This document shows, in pieces, positions 36,001 to 46,601 of a stretch of DNA of 64,000 nt. Under the pieces are notes generated by a model that did not search any database, was not told the DNA's origin, and saw nothing but the letters and a program-made list of their open reading frames with translations. The stretch's first letter is position 1, and each line of letters begins with the position of its first letter. Source of the stretch: Lumbricus rubellus (Eukaryota > Annelida > Clitellata > Crassiclitellata > Lumbricidae); NCBI GenBank assembly GCA_945859605.1, contig OX243820.1:38445858-38509857 (forward strand). The letters run 5' to 3'. The translations under genes and the position numbers were made by a program.

Positions 36001-38841
36001 TATATATCTATAGTTCTATACAAATAATAACAAATGATAGCGACTGATGAAGAACCATCTTCAGCAGTCAACTGGATCTTTGGTCGCTAGGTCACCAATC
36101 AATGGCAATTTGTTTATAATCTATGCACTGAGGAGGAGTTGTGCACTGTGTGCTGAAGTATGCAAACTGGAGCCTTCACTGATACAGTACATGTAGTTAA
36201 TTGGGTTTCTTAAGGAACGCCTCTCATTTGTGCAATCTGTTTTACATGCTGCTGAACTTATCACATGGCTTTCTTGATATTCACATGTTTCACAAAGAGT
36301 CCCCATACATGACTTACGACCTTCACTGGCTCCCGATCTTGACCCGAATCAGATACAAGGCCCTGCTTCTGGTTACCAAGTCCCTACAGGTCTTAGCAAC
36401 TAAATACCTGTGACTTACTTGATGTGCAAGCTGTTCTTTCTGCAAGATCTTCACATCCTTTTCGTTCTGCTGACCGTCTTCCATTTAGAATTTGTGGCAG
36501 GATTCTGGTGAGGAATTCATCTGCATCTTATTGCTACTTGAAGACCTTTCTTTTTTCATGGGCCTGTCATGCTGAGAGTGCTTCTGAATAGCTCTGCTGT
36601 GAGAAGCGCTTTACAAATGTTATATTAGATTAGATTATTATGTTGAGCTTATTCAGCTGATGATGTGACCTGAATTACGTGCCGTCTGTTTCATTTTATC
36701 GCGTCTGCTGTTAACGTTTTGTGTCTTTCGTCGTTTCAGGTCCGTCACAGAACTCGTCGAAAAAACGATGTCGAGCGTCTCCGACATTCTTCGCATCCAC
36801 AAAGTAAACTAACCGTTTGTTGTACAAGCGTTAACGTGCAATCAGGTTAACCCTTTTCCAACCGAGGTCATGGGATTTCACCAGTTACTACACTTTGATG
36901 GGTGAAAGGGTTAACGAAGATCTATATCAAGATCATCTATCTTTTCGTGTGGCAAACATCTTCTGAGCTGATCTTAACTACAGCTGTTAACTGTCTACTC
37001 TTTTACCAGTTGCTTTTTAAACTTTGATTTAATTGGTCTTTAAACGAGAGATGTCCGTTTCACCCTCTGCAAACTTTTTTGTCTCGGGTGTGTAGTGTAG
37101 GACTGCCTCTAATGTGGTTGTTCTCTTAGCAACAATCAGCATCATGCTACATGTATGTGGTCCAAATGACTGTTAAACCGTTGACAGTAAAGGATGTTTT
37201 CATTTCTCTCATCTGCTGTTGTTGTGTGTTGATAGGAAAACTGGACGTTACAGACGAGTGTTGCCAATCTGAGAGAAGAATGCCTAGGTCTGTCTTCTTC
37301 TTCTATTGAATTATCTCTTTCTGTCTGGTTTTAGTGCAGCAGATTAGTCAGTAAGTAATGAAGCTAAGAACAGTTGTATTAAACCGTTCTCAAATATTTG
37401 ACGGACGATATTTCGGCATTTGATCTTTCGTAGGTTTGTTTTTGTGGACGTATCTTCAAAAATATATTTGCTGAGTTTTTTAAGAACATAATTATAAGTA
37501 TATATCCCAAGTTCTTTTTAAGAAATTTACTGATGAGAGTTTGTTCTTGATGGCAGCAATTTGACAAACCTGGTCAGAACCGAGATTGGCCTACCCTTCC
37601 AAAATGAACTCTCACCAACGTTTATACAGTTTGTAGAATTGCGTGTGCATTGACTTTGTTTATAGAATAAAAGCATATTGATGGATCTTGCCGTTCACCG
37701 ATAGTTTTTAAATCGCTTAGTGTTTACTTTACTGTAGTGATGGTGTCTTTATCTCAGTTAATTGATGATGATTCTGAGCTGGATTTTGAATTTGCAGTCG
37801 AGGCAAATGTACTGCGGCCTTTTTTGTCTGAAATAGCAAATGTCTGGTTATCGGTGTTATCTGTGTTGCTTGCAGTGTTAGCATCTGTGTTTTCTGTGTT
37901 GCTCTATGTTGTATTTCTCAGTGTTATCTGTATTGCTCTGTGTTATAATTCTGTGTTGCTCTGTGTTAATATCTATGTTGCTTGCAGTGTTGAGACAGGA
38001 AATTCGAGAGCTGATGTACAAATTGAAACAGTTGCAAGATACGAAAGAAGCGCAGACAAGTGCGCTGAATAAAAGTCTCGAATTCAAAAGGTTAAAGTTC
38101 ACACGCATAATCTCTCTCCATTTCTTAAATGCCACTAAGTGATGTATGTCGAATCGAATGCATGGAACGAAACAATTAATTTAATAAATCTTGAACTTGA
38201 ATGATTAGAAATTATGATCATCACAATTTGTGAAGAGAAAGGAAAGAGAATCTAAGTTTGAAAAACAAGAAATCATATCATGTTTGATCTGTGTTTGGTT
38301 TTTTTAGTAGGTGTGAACTTATCTGGAAAGCCTTTTTTAACTTGGTCTTAACTTTATTTGAAAAGTCTTATTCATTTTGCATCAACATTTCTGAATTGAA
38401 TTGGAATTATCTAAATAGAATTATTGTTCCATGTGATTAGCACAATTTTTTTATATGAATAGCATTATTGTTTGATTGTGAATACTGAATAGCATTATTG
38501 CTCGATGTGAATGGCTTTATTGTTTGATTGTGAATAGCATTATTGTTCAATTGTGAATAGCATTATTGTTTGATGAAGATATTTTACCGACTTTAGATTT
38601 CCTTAATGATGAATTCACACAAAATTTCTGTTCTGTTATTGTTGGCAGAGCTCAGAAAGAGTTTGACACTCTAACTGGCAGCGTAGAAATTACTCAGTCC
38701 GTTCTTCAGGGTCTTGTCTTCGGCAGTGGACTGAACTGGTCCAACGACAAGAAACTCTGTGACCTTGTTCTTAGTCTAGGTCAACCGGTCGAAGAACTGC
38801 TTAAAGAACCGTTGATTGAGTCAGAGACTCAAACTGCATGA
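33067..38841 (+). CDS. CENPH: Centromere protein H (CENP-H)-like
   Basis: Subunit of the constitutive centromere-associated network (CENP-H/I/K module), binding kinetochore chromatin. Coding exons: 33067-33289, 33676-33715, 35462-35533, 35887-35958, 36740-36803, 37236-37287, 37988-38090 and 38649-38841. They total 819 nt and 272 residues, with all phases consistent and all introns GT-AG. Human CENP-H is 247 residues. The N-terminal exon is Ser/Thr/Glu-rich (GSRNETTSTSSTG). Exons 1 (end) to 7 are coiled-coil-like (YRTLEWLEAEVEQHKTQL, QELQEKLVKL, RQEIRELMYKLKQLQ). The C terminus has ITQSVLQGLVFGSGLNWSND, matching the family's conserved 'Q.L..GS.(V/L)NW..D..L..(L/I)VL.L' ending. Identification rests on this C-terminal signature, length and coiled-coil design. 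Candidate polyadenylation signals AATAAA lie at 39098 and about 39136. Introns 2 and 4 hold transposons. Confidence 0.84.
33764..34845. mobile_element. hAT element, 1.08 kb, 8-bp TSD ATCACAGT, in CENP-H intron 2
   Basis: Ends TAGTGTTGTGAGGCGG and (complement) TAGTGATGTAGCTTTTCC. ATCACAGT is duplicated exactly at 33756-33763 and 34846-34853. Both subterminal regions carry many TTTCCGGAAAC repeats (33778-33860 and 34755-34832), the kind of clustered sites hAT transposases bind. The AT-rich interior has no transposase frame, so it is non-autonomous. Confidence 0.9.
35577..35765. repeat. Dispersed retroposon fragment
   Basis: Contains CAATTTATATGGAACCCCTT, then CTCAGAGGCACTCCCGACTC, and ends near a CAGAGGGACCCACAGTCG. 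It is related to 59033-59215 (CTACTTAAAAGCGCTCCCGA, TTCCAGACGACCGGG) and less closely to 29005-29095 and 39955-40090. In CENP-H intron 3. Confidence 0.5.
36195..36645 (+). pseudogene. L2/CR1-like LINE: RT C-terminal region and 3' tail
   Basis: In CENP-H intron 4. The frame reads YDLHWLPILTRIRYKALLLV followed by TKSLQVLATKYL, matching the 'LHWLPV..RI.FK.LLL.YKAL.G.AP.YL' signature after the reverse transcriptase of L2/CR1/Rex-type LINEs. Beyond a stop or frameshift come SHPFRSADRLPFRICG-like and SYCYLKTFLFSWA-like segments, as in these families. The copy ends in GAGAAGCGCTTTACAAATGT and an ATTAGATTAGATT run. Dead 3' fragment. Confidence 0.75.
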
Positions 38842-41543
38842 CCGGTTAAGAACAAACGAGTTAACAGCGTTAAAGTTGACACTGCTCATCATCAAAGTTC
38901 TGCTCTCATCATCAACTGTTTTTCTAGTTACATGAACTGTTGCAAGTTTGAATCGTCCGGTATTAAAATAGTTGGAATGTGCGTGGCTTGAGGTGTTGTA
39001 CAATTGTACATCTGCCGGTAGAACTGTTGACATGGGTTCAGACTATTGTAGAAATGAGTTGTATTAATTAATTAATTTCTTCGCTTTGTTTAGTCATAAT
39101 AAACCTATTACAATTATTTAACACAGCGTCTCTTGAAATAAACTCATTTTACAAGCATATAATTACACATATTTTAGAGATTATTATATCTATGTATGGA
39201 CGATATGCCAAATGATTTTTAGCAACATTTCATAGCAGTATATTCTTTATTGAACCAGTTGCCAACCAGCATCACTCTAATGGACAAAAATTTAGGATGA
39301 ACTGACAAAAATATCTGAGGTAGAAAAACAAAAATCCAGTTGGTTGGTAAGTCAGTGTACATGTGTTGTCTAAATAGCAAATAATATGTTGGTTATAAAT
39401 TTGACATTGACGTTGACACAATTTAAATTTGACAGGCTTATATAACAGCCTGTGAGTTTTGTACGCATTTGGAGATCTGTCATCTTTGCATGGAAGCAAA
39501 TTGAACCACTGTGTAGTTAAGTTGTTTTATTTACTCTAATCTGTAGACTTGATGAATGTATTGTTATCATAATAATGTGCAAGACATGAAATGAAGAATC
39601 CAGTGGAGAAGAATCGAGAATAAATTCAGCTTAGAAACCGGAAACAGATTGAACAAGTATTAGTTGAAGAAAATTAGTCTTAAGTCCGTTAAGTTTCGAA
39701 TGAAACTCTCATTTATAAACATTGAAGATGTAGTCATGTAGTGAATTTGCAGCCATGCTTGATTTCTATTTGATGTTCAGTGTACATGTATGTAATTAAC
39801 CATATTTTCAAATCCTCTGAATTATGACAATGTTCCTCCATTTGAAGACATATATTCATCTATTTCCACTGCACTGTAGCATTCAAATGGTAGCCAACCT
39901 TTGACAATGGCAGCCTCTCTTCTCCCTTATCTTATCTAGAAATATACACAGCAGCACCTCTCGCAGCATAGACTATTCAAACGCGCTTTCAGCACAGAAG
40001 CCCCGGGGGAAAATAAACGTCTTGAGAGAGAGAGAGAGGATGCAGGGAAGAGTGAAGACAGGGGGAATTCCATTCCATGTGGAGCGACCTATCACAGCAA
40101 ATGCCCAGCTTTGAGCCAAGGCACAAAACATTTACATCCTTCTTGTATCTATACATGTATGTCTAAAAGAAAAACCAGTTTCAAAATCCAATTAACTGAC
40201 TATTCAGGCAGTAATAATGGTCTTTCAGCAAATTTATTACCATTATCATCAAAGAGACCAGTAACAATAGATACATGTAACGATTGTTACTTCAGCCCAA
40301 CTGTTCAACCACCGTACACAGAACAATGCCATTACAGAACAATGCCATTTAACAACATCATCTCATAACAACAGACAATGATAACAAGACTTCTGAAGAT
40401 AGTTTAGACTTCAAAACGATCCCTCAAAACCGACCTAACAGAGTCAGCCTCCAATATTCAGTAGAATAATAATTGTAAGAGTCACATCCATGGCGATTAT
40501 AAATTGCTACTAACACACACGGATCAAGCTACTACGTTTAATAATAGTCTAAAACCGCCTTCTTATTCTTCCACACAATTTCTTATGAACTTAAAATAGA
40601 ATGATGAGAATATACTTTAGGGCCAAACCCTTAATTTGCTCTCCAAACAGTCTACCATTTCATTAAATGACGAAATTGGTACAAAGATTTAGACACACAA
40701 TGTATACATGGTGTGTGGATGTCATTAAAAACTTCTGGTCATACTTTAGACTCACAATGCCTTGCCTAACAAATAAATGTCAAAAAGCACAAATCAAACC
40801 TGTTAAACAGTTTGACATTGGAATTTCGATGTTCCAAAAACATGTTCGTAATTATGCGACAACTTCAAGAAAAGAATTGATACACATCATCAACAACAGC
40901 ATTTCCTACAATTTGTCAATGTCACTTAAATTTCCTGGCTGAAAAAAACACAGTTTTGTGTTTGCCAGCACTTCCTAGGTGCCTCTGCACATACAGGCAC
41001 TTTTGTTTTTACCTGCCGTGAAGAACAGGCACAAGGAGTTCATTGGCAAGGACCAATCACAGCGTGAGAATGCAATCTAAGCAATTCTACATTGAACTGT
41101 TCTAAACACCGAATCGATTGCAAAGTCTCGACCAATTCACACAATAACCTATCAGTAACCGCTACTGAGAGCAAGCACACAGTCAATTGCACTAATGACA
41201 AACGCTCATTAACAATTAAAAGCCAAAGTGACTTTCCATCAACTCTCAATGAGTTGAAATCAACGACATGGTTATCGGCCAGAAAAACAAGTCAAGAAAA
41301 TTTGCAAGAGTTTCGCAATTTTCCGCAGCAAGACGTCAGTGATATGTTTAGAATCTAAAGATTTTTGTTGTCACTTGCATGACGACAAACGATGCGAAAC
41401 GACTATTTAATGACAATGGTAAATGGCAACTGTAAATACTGACAGAGCGTAACGTAACAGTCGAGAATCAGCCAATCAACTGCAAAGGAGATGTTGATGG
41501 AGATATCTAGACCGCAAGAGGAGATTGTCTGTGGACAACGACG
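38842..41543. other. Intergenic between convergent CENP-H and F-box genes
   Basis: Starts with the CENP-H 3' UTR (AATAAA at 39098-39103). A dispersed retroposon-like fragment lies at 39955-40090 (GAAGCCCCGGGGG ... CATTCCATGTGGAGCGACC). The rest is AT-rich and probably includes the F-box 3' UTR. Frames at 40111-40368, 40667-40942 and 41092-41358 lack domains. Confidence 0.4.
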
Positions 41544-42650
41544 TCAAATGTCATAATCGGATCGATGCATAGAACACGAGCAAATAGTTTTGAGGAGACA
41601 TTCGAGAGATTCGGAGACGGATTCGTCCCAATCGCTTTCGAGTTTGTGGTCGTTGAGTTGAGCGAGCGACGGCGCTCCACAGCTGAGCACGCGATGTATG
41701 CACGGCACTCGCAGGCTGTCGGCCGTGACGAGCGGACCGTTCCACGGATGACGACTCGCTCTGAGCAGCGTCAACTTCGGCAGATCGACGTTCTCGAGGT
41801 AGAATCCACGACATTTCGAGATGTCGAGATGGACGAGCGAAGTGGAAATCATCGTGTAGAAGAGCAGACCGCTTCCGCTCGGCGTCCACACCTCGAGCGT
41901 GAGGTGGGTGAGCAGAGGGAGCGCCTGGATGAGCTGATCAAGCGACGACTGATCGAGCGTCTGATACACAAAGTATTTATCGAGCACGAGCGAGCGGATG
42001 TTCTGCAGACGACAGAGCGCCTGTATCGACCGTTCCGACCAATCGAAAGGCATGACTAGCTTCGCGACGTTCGGCGCCGACGCCGTAAAGAGATCGAAGA
42101 ACTTGACGAAGAGTCGTTGCCGATGGCGATGCCGGTGGATGACTTCGTTGTAGTCGTTCGTGCACCACGTGATGTTGTCCGGTCGAACGGGTTTCATCAG
42201 CGTCTGCTTCCAGTTGAGCGACGCCGTCTGGAGGTCGGTGCAGCGTGACACCTGCACGAACGACTGCATCAACTCCAACCAACAATCTCTGTAGTCGCCG
42301 ATGTCGAACGCAAATCGCAGATGTCGAACGATCGGTTTGACGTCCATCAGAAACTGATGATACTGTATCACGCGCTTCTGATACGCTCGATAGCACTCGT
42401 CCGTGCAGTGGTGCTCGGCGCTCATCGGTGAGCAGAGCGTGAACTCGGTGAAGTCGACGTGCGACCATAGAGTCGGAGACTTCATCAGTTCGTTCCAGTC
42501 GTCGCAGACTTGTGCCGCGACACCTTTCTCTTTCGACGACAGATACGCAAAGATCGTGAGCTTGCAGACGTGTGGAAGGCGATCGAACGTGAAGCGTGAC
42601 GTCGTCGTCGACTCTTTCTTCGCAAAGAACTTTGAGAATTTCTTTCCCAT
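41544..42650 (-). CDS. F-box domain protein with LRR-like C-terminal region
   Basis: Intact intronless frame of 368 residues. The N-terminal F-box (about 24-68) reads RLPHVCKLTIFAYLSSKEKG, AAQVCDDWNEL and PTLWSHVDF. It matches the LP-xx-I(F)-YL-xx-(V)C-x-W-xx-LW pattern that binds Skp1 in SCF ubiquitin ligases. A Cys/His segment (CSPMSAEHHCTDEC, about 73-86) follows. The rest holds irregular leucine-rich stretches (LTHLTLEV, SLVHLDISKC, LPKLTLLRAS) likely to form a substrate-binding solenoid. It ends CLLKTICSCSMHRSDYDI. The start is the first ATG of the frame, with lysine-rich context. CpG content is much higher than the surroundings, giving open antisense frames (such as 41565-42059) that are shadows. 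Absence of introns could mean retroposition, but no poly(A) scar is obvious. I cannot assign a specific F-box subfamily. Confidence 0.85.
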   Translation of the reverse strand: MGKKFSKFFAKKESTTTSRFTFDRLPHVCKLTIFAYLSSKEKGVAAQVCDDWNELMKSPTLWSHVDFTEFTLCSPMSAEHHCTDECYRAYQKRVIQYHQFLMDVKPIVRHLRFAFDIGDYRDCWLELMQSFVQVSRCTDLQTASLNWKQTLMKPVRPDNITWCTNDYNEVIHRHRHRQRLFVKFFDLFTASAPNVAKLVMPFDWSERSIQALCRLQNIRSLVLDKYFVYQTLDQSSLDQLIQALPLLTHLTLEVWTPSGSGLLFYTMISTSLVHLDISKCRGFYLENVDLPKLTLLRASRHPWNGPLVTADSLRVPCIHRVLSCGAPSLAQLNDHKLESDWDESVSESLECLLKTICSCSMHRSDYDI

Positions 42651-43250
42651 CTTTTCTAGACTTTTGTGCTTTTCATTCCACGTTACAACGTCTGCTCTTG
42701 TTCGTCTTCAGTTCATCTAAACACTCGACCTCTGACCTCTGTCTGACCTCTCACTCTTCTTCAATGCCCGCAAAAACTACAACAACAAAACAGTTTAACG
42801 TGAGTGTAACAAAACACATCATATTCACATACACCGAATTCATTCAGCTCTGAAGCTAAGCACAGGGTGCCACTGGCTAGTCACAAGCACTGCATAGTAG
42901 GAAACAGGGTTGCTTTTGCTCAGGGATGTAAGATCCAAGTTGCGGTTACAATCGAGACCAAGGAAAGGAAGCAGAGGAAAAACATTTTCCACTTTTGCTC
43001 GTGCAAACAATAGTATATCTCCCTTCAAATAATGTCCCCCCCCACAACTTTACAACGATGTTTCTGCAAGCCAAATGAACGCTCTAAAACTGTATAACTT
43101 GCTCTCAGACTATTTCATTACATGACCATCATTATTATTTAAACTAATCACACACACAGAAACAGTCGAAGATATGTTGAAGAGTGAGGTACCACTCCTC
43201 AGTTCCCTATACCTCTACAATTCTACATAGGCTTTTCAGAGTCAGAGGAG
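42651..43250. other. Upstream region of the F-box gene
   Basis: Presumed 5' UTR and promoter of the minus-strand F-box gene; nothing else is recognised. Frames here are short and unsupported. Confidence 0.35.
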
Positions 43251-43254
43251 GCAA

Positions 43255-43425
43255 CACATCAACAAATAAATTATTCAGCATTAAATTATTCAGCATTAAA
43301 TTTTCAGCATTAAATTTTCAGCATGAATTATTCAGCAGTGACCCGAACAACGGATTAGCAATGATTAGCAATGATTAGCAATGATTAGCAATGATTAGCA
43401 ATGATTAGCAATGATTAGCAATGAA
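43255..43425. repeat. Two short tandem arrays (TTCAGCATTAAAT and AATGATTAGC)
   Basis: About five copies of a 13-bp-type unit TTCAGCATTAAAT(TA) lie at 43276-43335. About seven perfect copies of the 10-bp unit AATGATTAGC lie at 43359-43424. Confidence 0.9.
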
Positions 43426-43504
43426 TGTGCATTGCTGATGTTAACGACAGGAAGTAGAGCAACAAAACATCAACTTGTGATAATTTTACCACCAGCGAGT
43501 GTCA

Positions 43505-43922
43505 ATGCCCTCCTCCTCCTCCTCCTCCTCCTCCTCCTCCTCTCAACTCTTAACACAATGACACCGGTGTGTCTCAAAAAACGTTGAACTGTGGTCTTGA
43601 TAGTGCGCGTGCCTACGTGTGTGCGTTCGTGCACTGCTGCTCCATAGACACTGCACGTGTGTGTGCGTGCACGTGCACGTGTGTGTTGATCAGTATAATA
43701 GGTGGACGACATGCAATATGCATGAAAAGAGAAGAGATGAGAATAGAATAGAATAGAATAGAATAGAATAGAATAGAATAGATGAGAATAGAATAGAATA
43801 GCTGGTAACCTATGATACCTATCATCCATTAGCCTGGTTTTATCTTTCAACAAAAGATATACACGTGCAGCCTTTGTTCGAACATCAATAGGCCAACAAC
43901 AGCAGCAGCAGCAGCAGCAGCA
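43505..43922. repeat. (CTC)n, (AATAG)n and (CAG)n microsatellites
   Basis: (CTC)n at 43509-43541, GTGCGTGCACGTGCACGTGT alternating sequence at about 43661-43685, (GAATA)n at 43740-43800 and (CAG)n at 43902-43921. Confidence 0.9.
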
Positions 43923-43976
43923 CTAACATTCCCATTGATTTGACCTCACTGGTGGTGGTGGAGGTGGTGCTGGATG

Positions 43977-44127
<151 letters not shown>

Positions 44128-44217
44128 CAATGATATATGAGTTCTTCTCGGCCAACTATCAACAATCCTGGTTCGTCGTCCTATAATTAATTATCATCAT
44201 TCATTGCCTCATACATA

Positions 44218-44522
44218 TATCACACACACACACACACACATACATACATATATCACATCAAATGATCAACACACACAAACACGTACACACACGCGTACAC
44301 ACACACACACGTACATACACACACACACACACACACACGTACACACACACATGCATACACGCACACAAGTACACACACGTACAAACACACACACGTACAC
44401 ACACGCACACGTACACGCACACAAACACTCATACGTACACACACACACGTACAGTCGTACACACGTACAGTCGTACACACACACGCACACACGTATACAC
44501 ACAAACTCACACACACACATGG
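44218..44522. repeat. Compound (CA)n / ACGTAC-rich tract
   Basis: 300 bp of (CA)n with regularly placed CGTACACA and CATACA interruptions. Long T/H-rich and V/C-rich frames here are artefacts. Confidence 0.92.
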
Positions 44523-44582
44523 TAAACAACGAAGCGGACGTGGATCTGTATCGACGCAGGTATTTCAACAGACAAATCCCTT

Positions 44583-44676
44583 TCTCTGCCTCTGTCTGTC
44601 TCTGCCTCTCCCTCTCTGTCTGTTTGTCTCACCATCTCTGTCTGTCTCTGTATCTGTTTGTCTCCCTCTCTGCATC

Positions 44677-44757
<81 letters not shown>
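44583..44757. repeat. (TCTG)n tract
   Basis: Loose TCTG/TCTC repeats from 44583, becoming pure (GTCT)n of about 18 units at 44682-44755. Confidence 0.93.
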
Positions 44758-44758
<1 letters not shown>

Positions 44759-44989
44759 ACATACATCAGCAGATGATACATGTACAAACATACAACTCTG
44801 ACTCACCATTGACTGCACTCTGCGAGTGCCAGTCCCAAACCTGGATAAAGGAGGAGGGCGATACTAATCACTTGTGATCTGACACAGTGTCGTTACACAC
44901 TTAACAAGACTATTGTCCTTTGTGAGTGTGCCTGTATCTGTCTCTCTGTCTGTCTGTCTCCCTTTCCTTCTATGAGCTGTACACCCATC

Positions 44990-46204
44990 CATAGATTGAA
45001 TATTCGTGACTTTTGGGTTTAATATTCGTAAATATTCGTGAATATTAGGATTTTTTAATATTCGTAAATATTCGTAAATATTCGTTAATGAATTAAGATG
45101 AACGATCGAAACCGCAATGTTACTCGGTAGTAATCAGTTAAGTTTCTGTAGGCTATACATATCCCTATGACGTTCACTCGCATCCATGCAGGGCAAGGCT
45201 GAATTAAAATATGCAATGCTTAATATGCTGAGATCGGGATAATTTTTGCTTGTAATCTGGCACTATTATTTCCTGCGTTGGCATTTATATTTACTCATCC
45301 TGCTACACTCATATAAAAACTACTTTATCAATTGCAGTTATTTTTATAGGCAATCAAGGGCTTGGGTCCGGGAAAAATTGTAGGCCTTGGGTCTGGAAAA
45401 TTTTTCTTCCGTGTCCGCCGAAAAAGTTGATGACCTTTTTTTAGTCATCCGGCCAAATTTTCGGAAAAATAATACCATTTTGTCCGCCAAAAAAGTTGAT
45501 GACTTTTTTTTAGTCCTCAGATTCATTCTGACTTCTAGAAGACACAACGTGCCATTTCCACATAGGGAGGGGGGCCCAATGCATGGGTATTTCTTAATAG
45601 GGGGAGGGGGCCAAATTGTACACTATATACATTGTTCCACAGCATCTTCAATCCAAATGGGGGGGGGCCAAGATACATGGGAATTCTAAATGGGGGGGGG
45701 GGGGCATGGCCGGATAAGCCCCCCCCCTGGATCCGCCCTTGAAGGCAATTAAAGTTTATTTATAACGTAACCTAGGCTACTATTTCTGCTACTTCCCAAC
45801 TGCCATCGGTGGCTCTGCCTCTTTTCAGGAGTCAGATAAAGTGACTAACATTTAGGTAAGCTTATCGAATATGATACGAATGCCGCATGGGCCGCATGGT
45901 CACATTGACCAGACCCAGCAGAGACCTTGACGTTTTTAACAATAAAATTAATCTACTAAAGTTATTGTCACTTACTGATATAGGCCCATGCGTAGGTTAA
46001 CTCAATTTTATACAATTCATTCAGTAAAAGTTAAACATTTTCATAAATAGCAAAATAGGAATTAAGAATTAAAAATTTCTTGAAAGAACATAAAATTTTA
46101 TGAATATAATATTCGTTGGCAGTTTTAATATTCGTTAATATTCGTTAATATTCGTGAATATTTGAAAATCTTAATATTCATAATATTCGAATACTCAATC
46201 TATG
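44990..46204. mobile_element. hAT element, 1.2 kb, 8-bp TSD CACCCATC
   Basis: The left end CATAGATTGAATATTCG and the complement of the right end, CATAGATTGAGTATTCG, differ at one base. CACCCATC is duplicated exactly at 44982-44989 and 46205-46212. Subterminal AATATTCGT(T/A)AATATTCG repeats occur at both ends (45028-45088 and 46108-46165). No transposase is visible. It carries a second hAT at 45355-45741. Confidence 0.9.
45355..45741. mobile_element. hAT MITE nested in a larger hAT
   Basis: Ends CAAGGGCTTGGGTCC and (complement) CAAGGGCGGATCCAGG. The flanks TAGGCAAT (45347-45354) and AAGGCAAT (45742-45749) match at 7 of 8. Inside, a segment of about 55 bp (GTCCGCCGAAAAAGTTGATG...) is tandemly duplicated at 45412-45540. 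The right part holds long G runs (about 45570-45705). Confidence 0.82.
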
Positions 46205-46206
46205 CA

Positions 46207-46310
46207 CCCATCTGTTCTTTTCCGTGCCTGTCTCTCTCTCTTTATGCCTGTCTCTCTATGCCTGTCTCTCTCTCTCTCTCTCTATGCCTGTCTCTCTCTC
46301 TCTGTATTTT
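46207..46310. repeat. CTGTCTCTCTCTATGC repeats
   Basis: Three to four units of ATGCCTGTCTCTCTCTCT with variable (CT)n length, directly outside the right end of the hAT element. Confidence 0.8.
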
Positions 46311-46601
46311 CTGATGGGACAATTCATATAGCATTGCCACTCAAAAAGACCAATGCTAAATGTCTCTAACTGTCCATATCCCCTCTGTTTAGATGTCTGT
46401 CTTTGTTTCTCTGCGTCCTACTCTTATGTCTCTGTCCGTCTGCTTAGTTGTCTCTCTCTCCCTCATCCTCCAGAGGTTTGTTGGACGAGCAGGTCTCACC
46501 AGCAACCAGCCCACGATATTAATGAAAATGCCCGTTTGCACATGGGATGTCATCATTGTCATGGCCATGGGCCGTGCATGGGGCAGTGGATGCCACGGGC
46601 A

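Noticed and set aside
37737..38072. 111-codon plus frame overlapping CENP-H exon 7
   Set aside because: It lies mainly in CENP-H intron 6 and reads exon 7 in the wrong frame; the V/L/S-rich part comes from TGTTxTCTGTGTTGCT-type repeats.
41565..42468. Antisense and alternate-frame open frames across the F-box gene
   Set aside because: They arise from the CpG-rich codon usage of the 368-codon F-box frame and have no domain of their own.
44204..44818. Long T/H-rich and V/C-rich frames
   Set aside because: Translations of compound (CA)n and (TCTG)n microsatellites.
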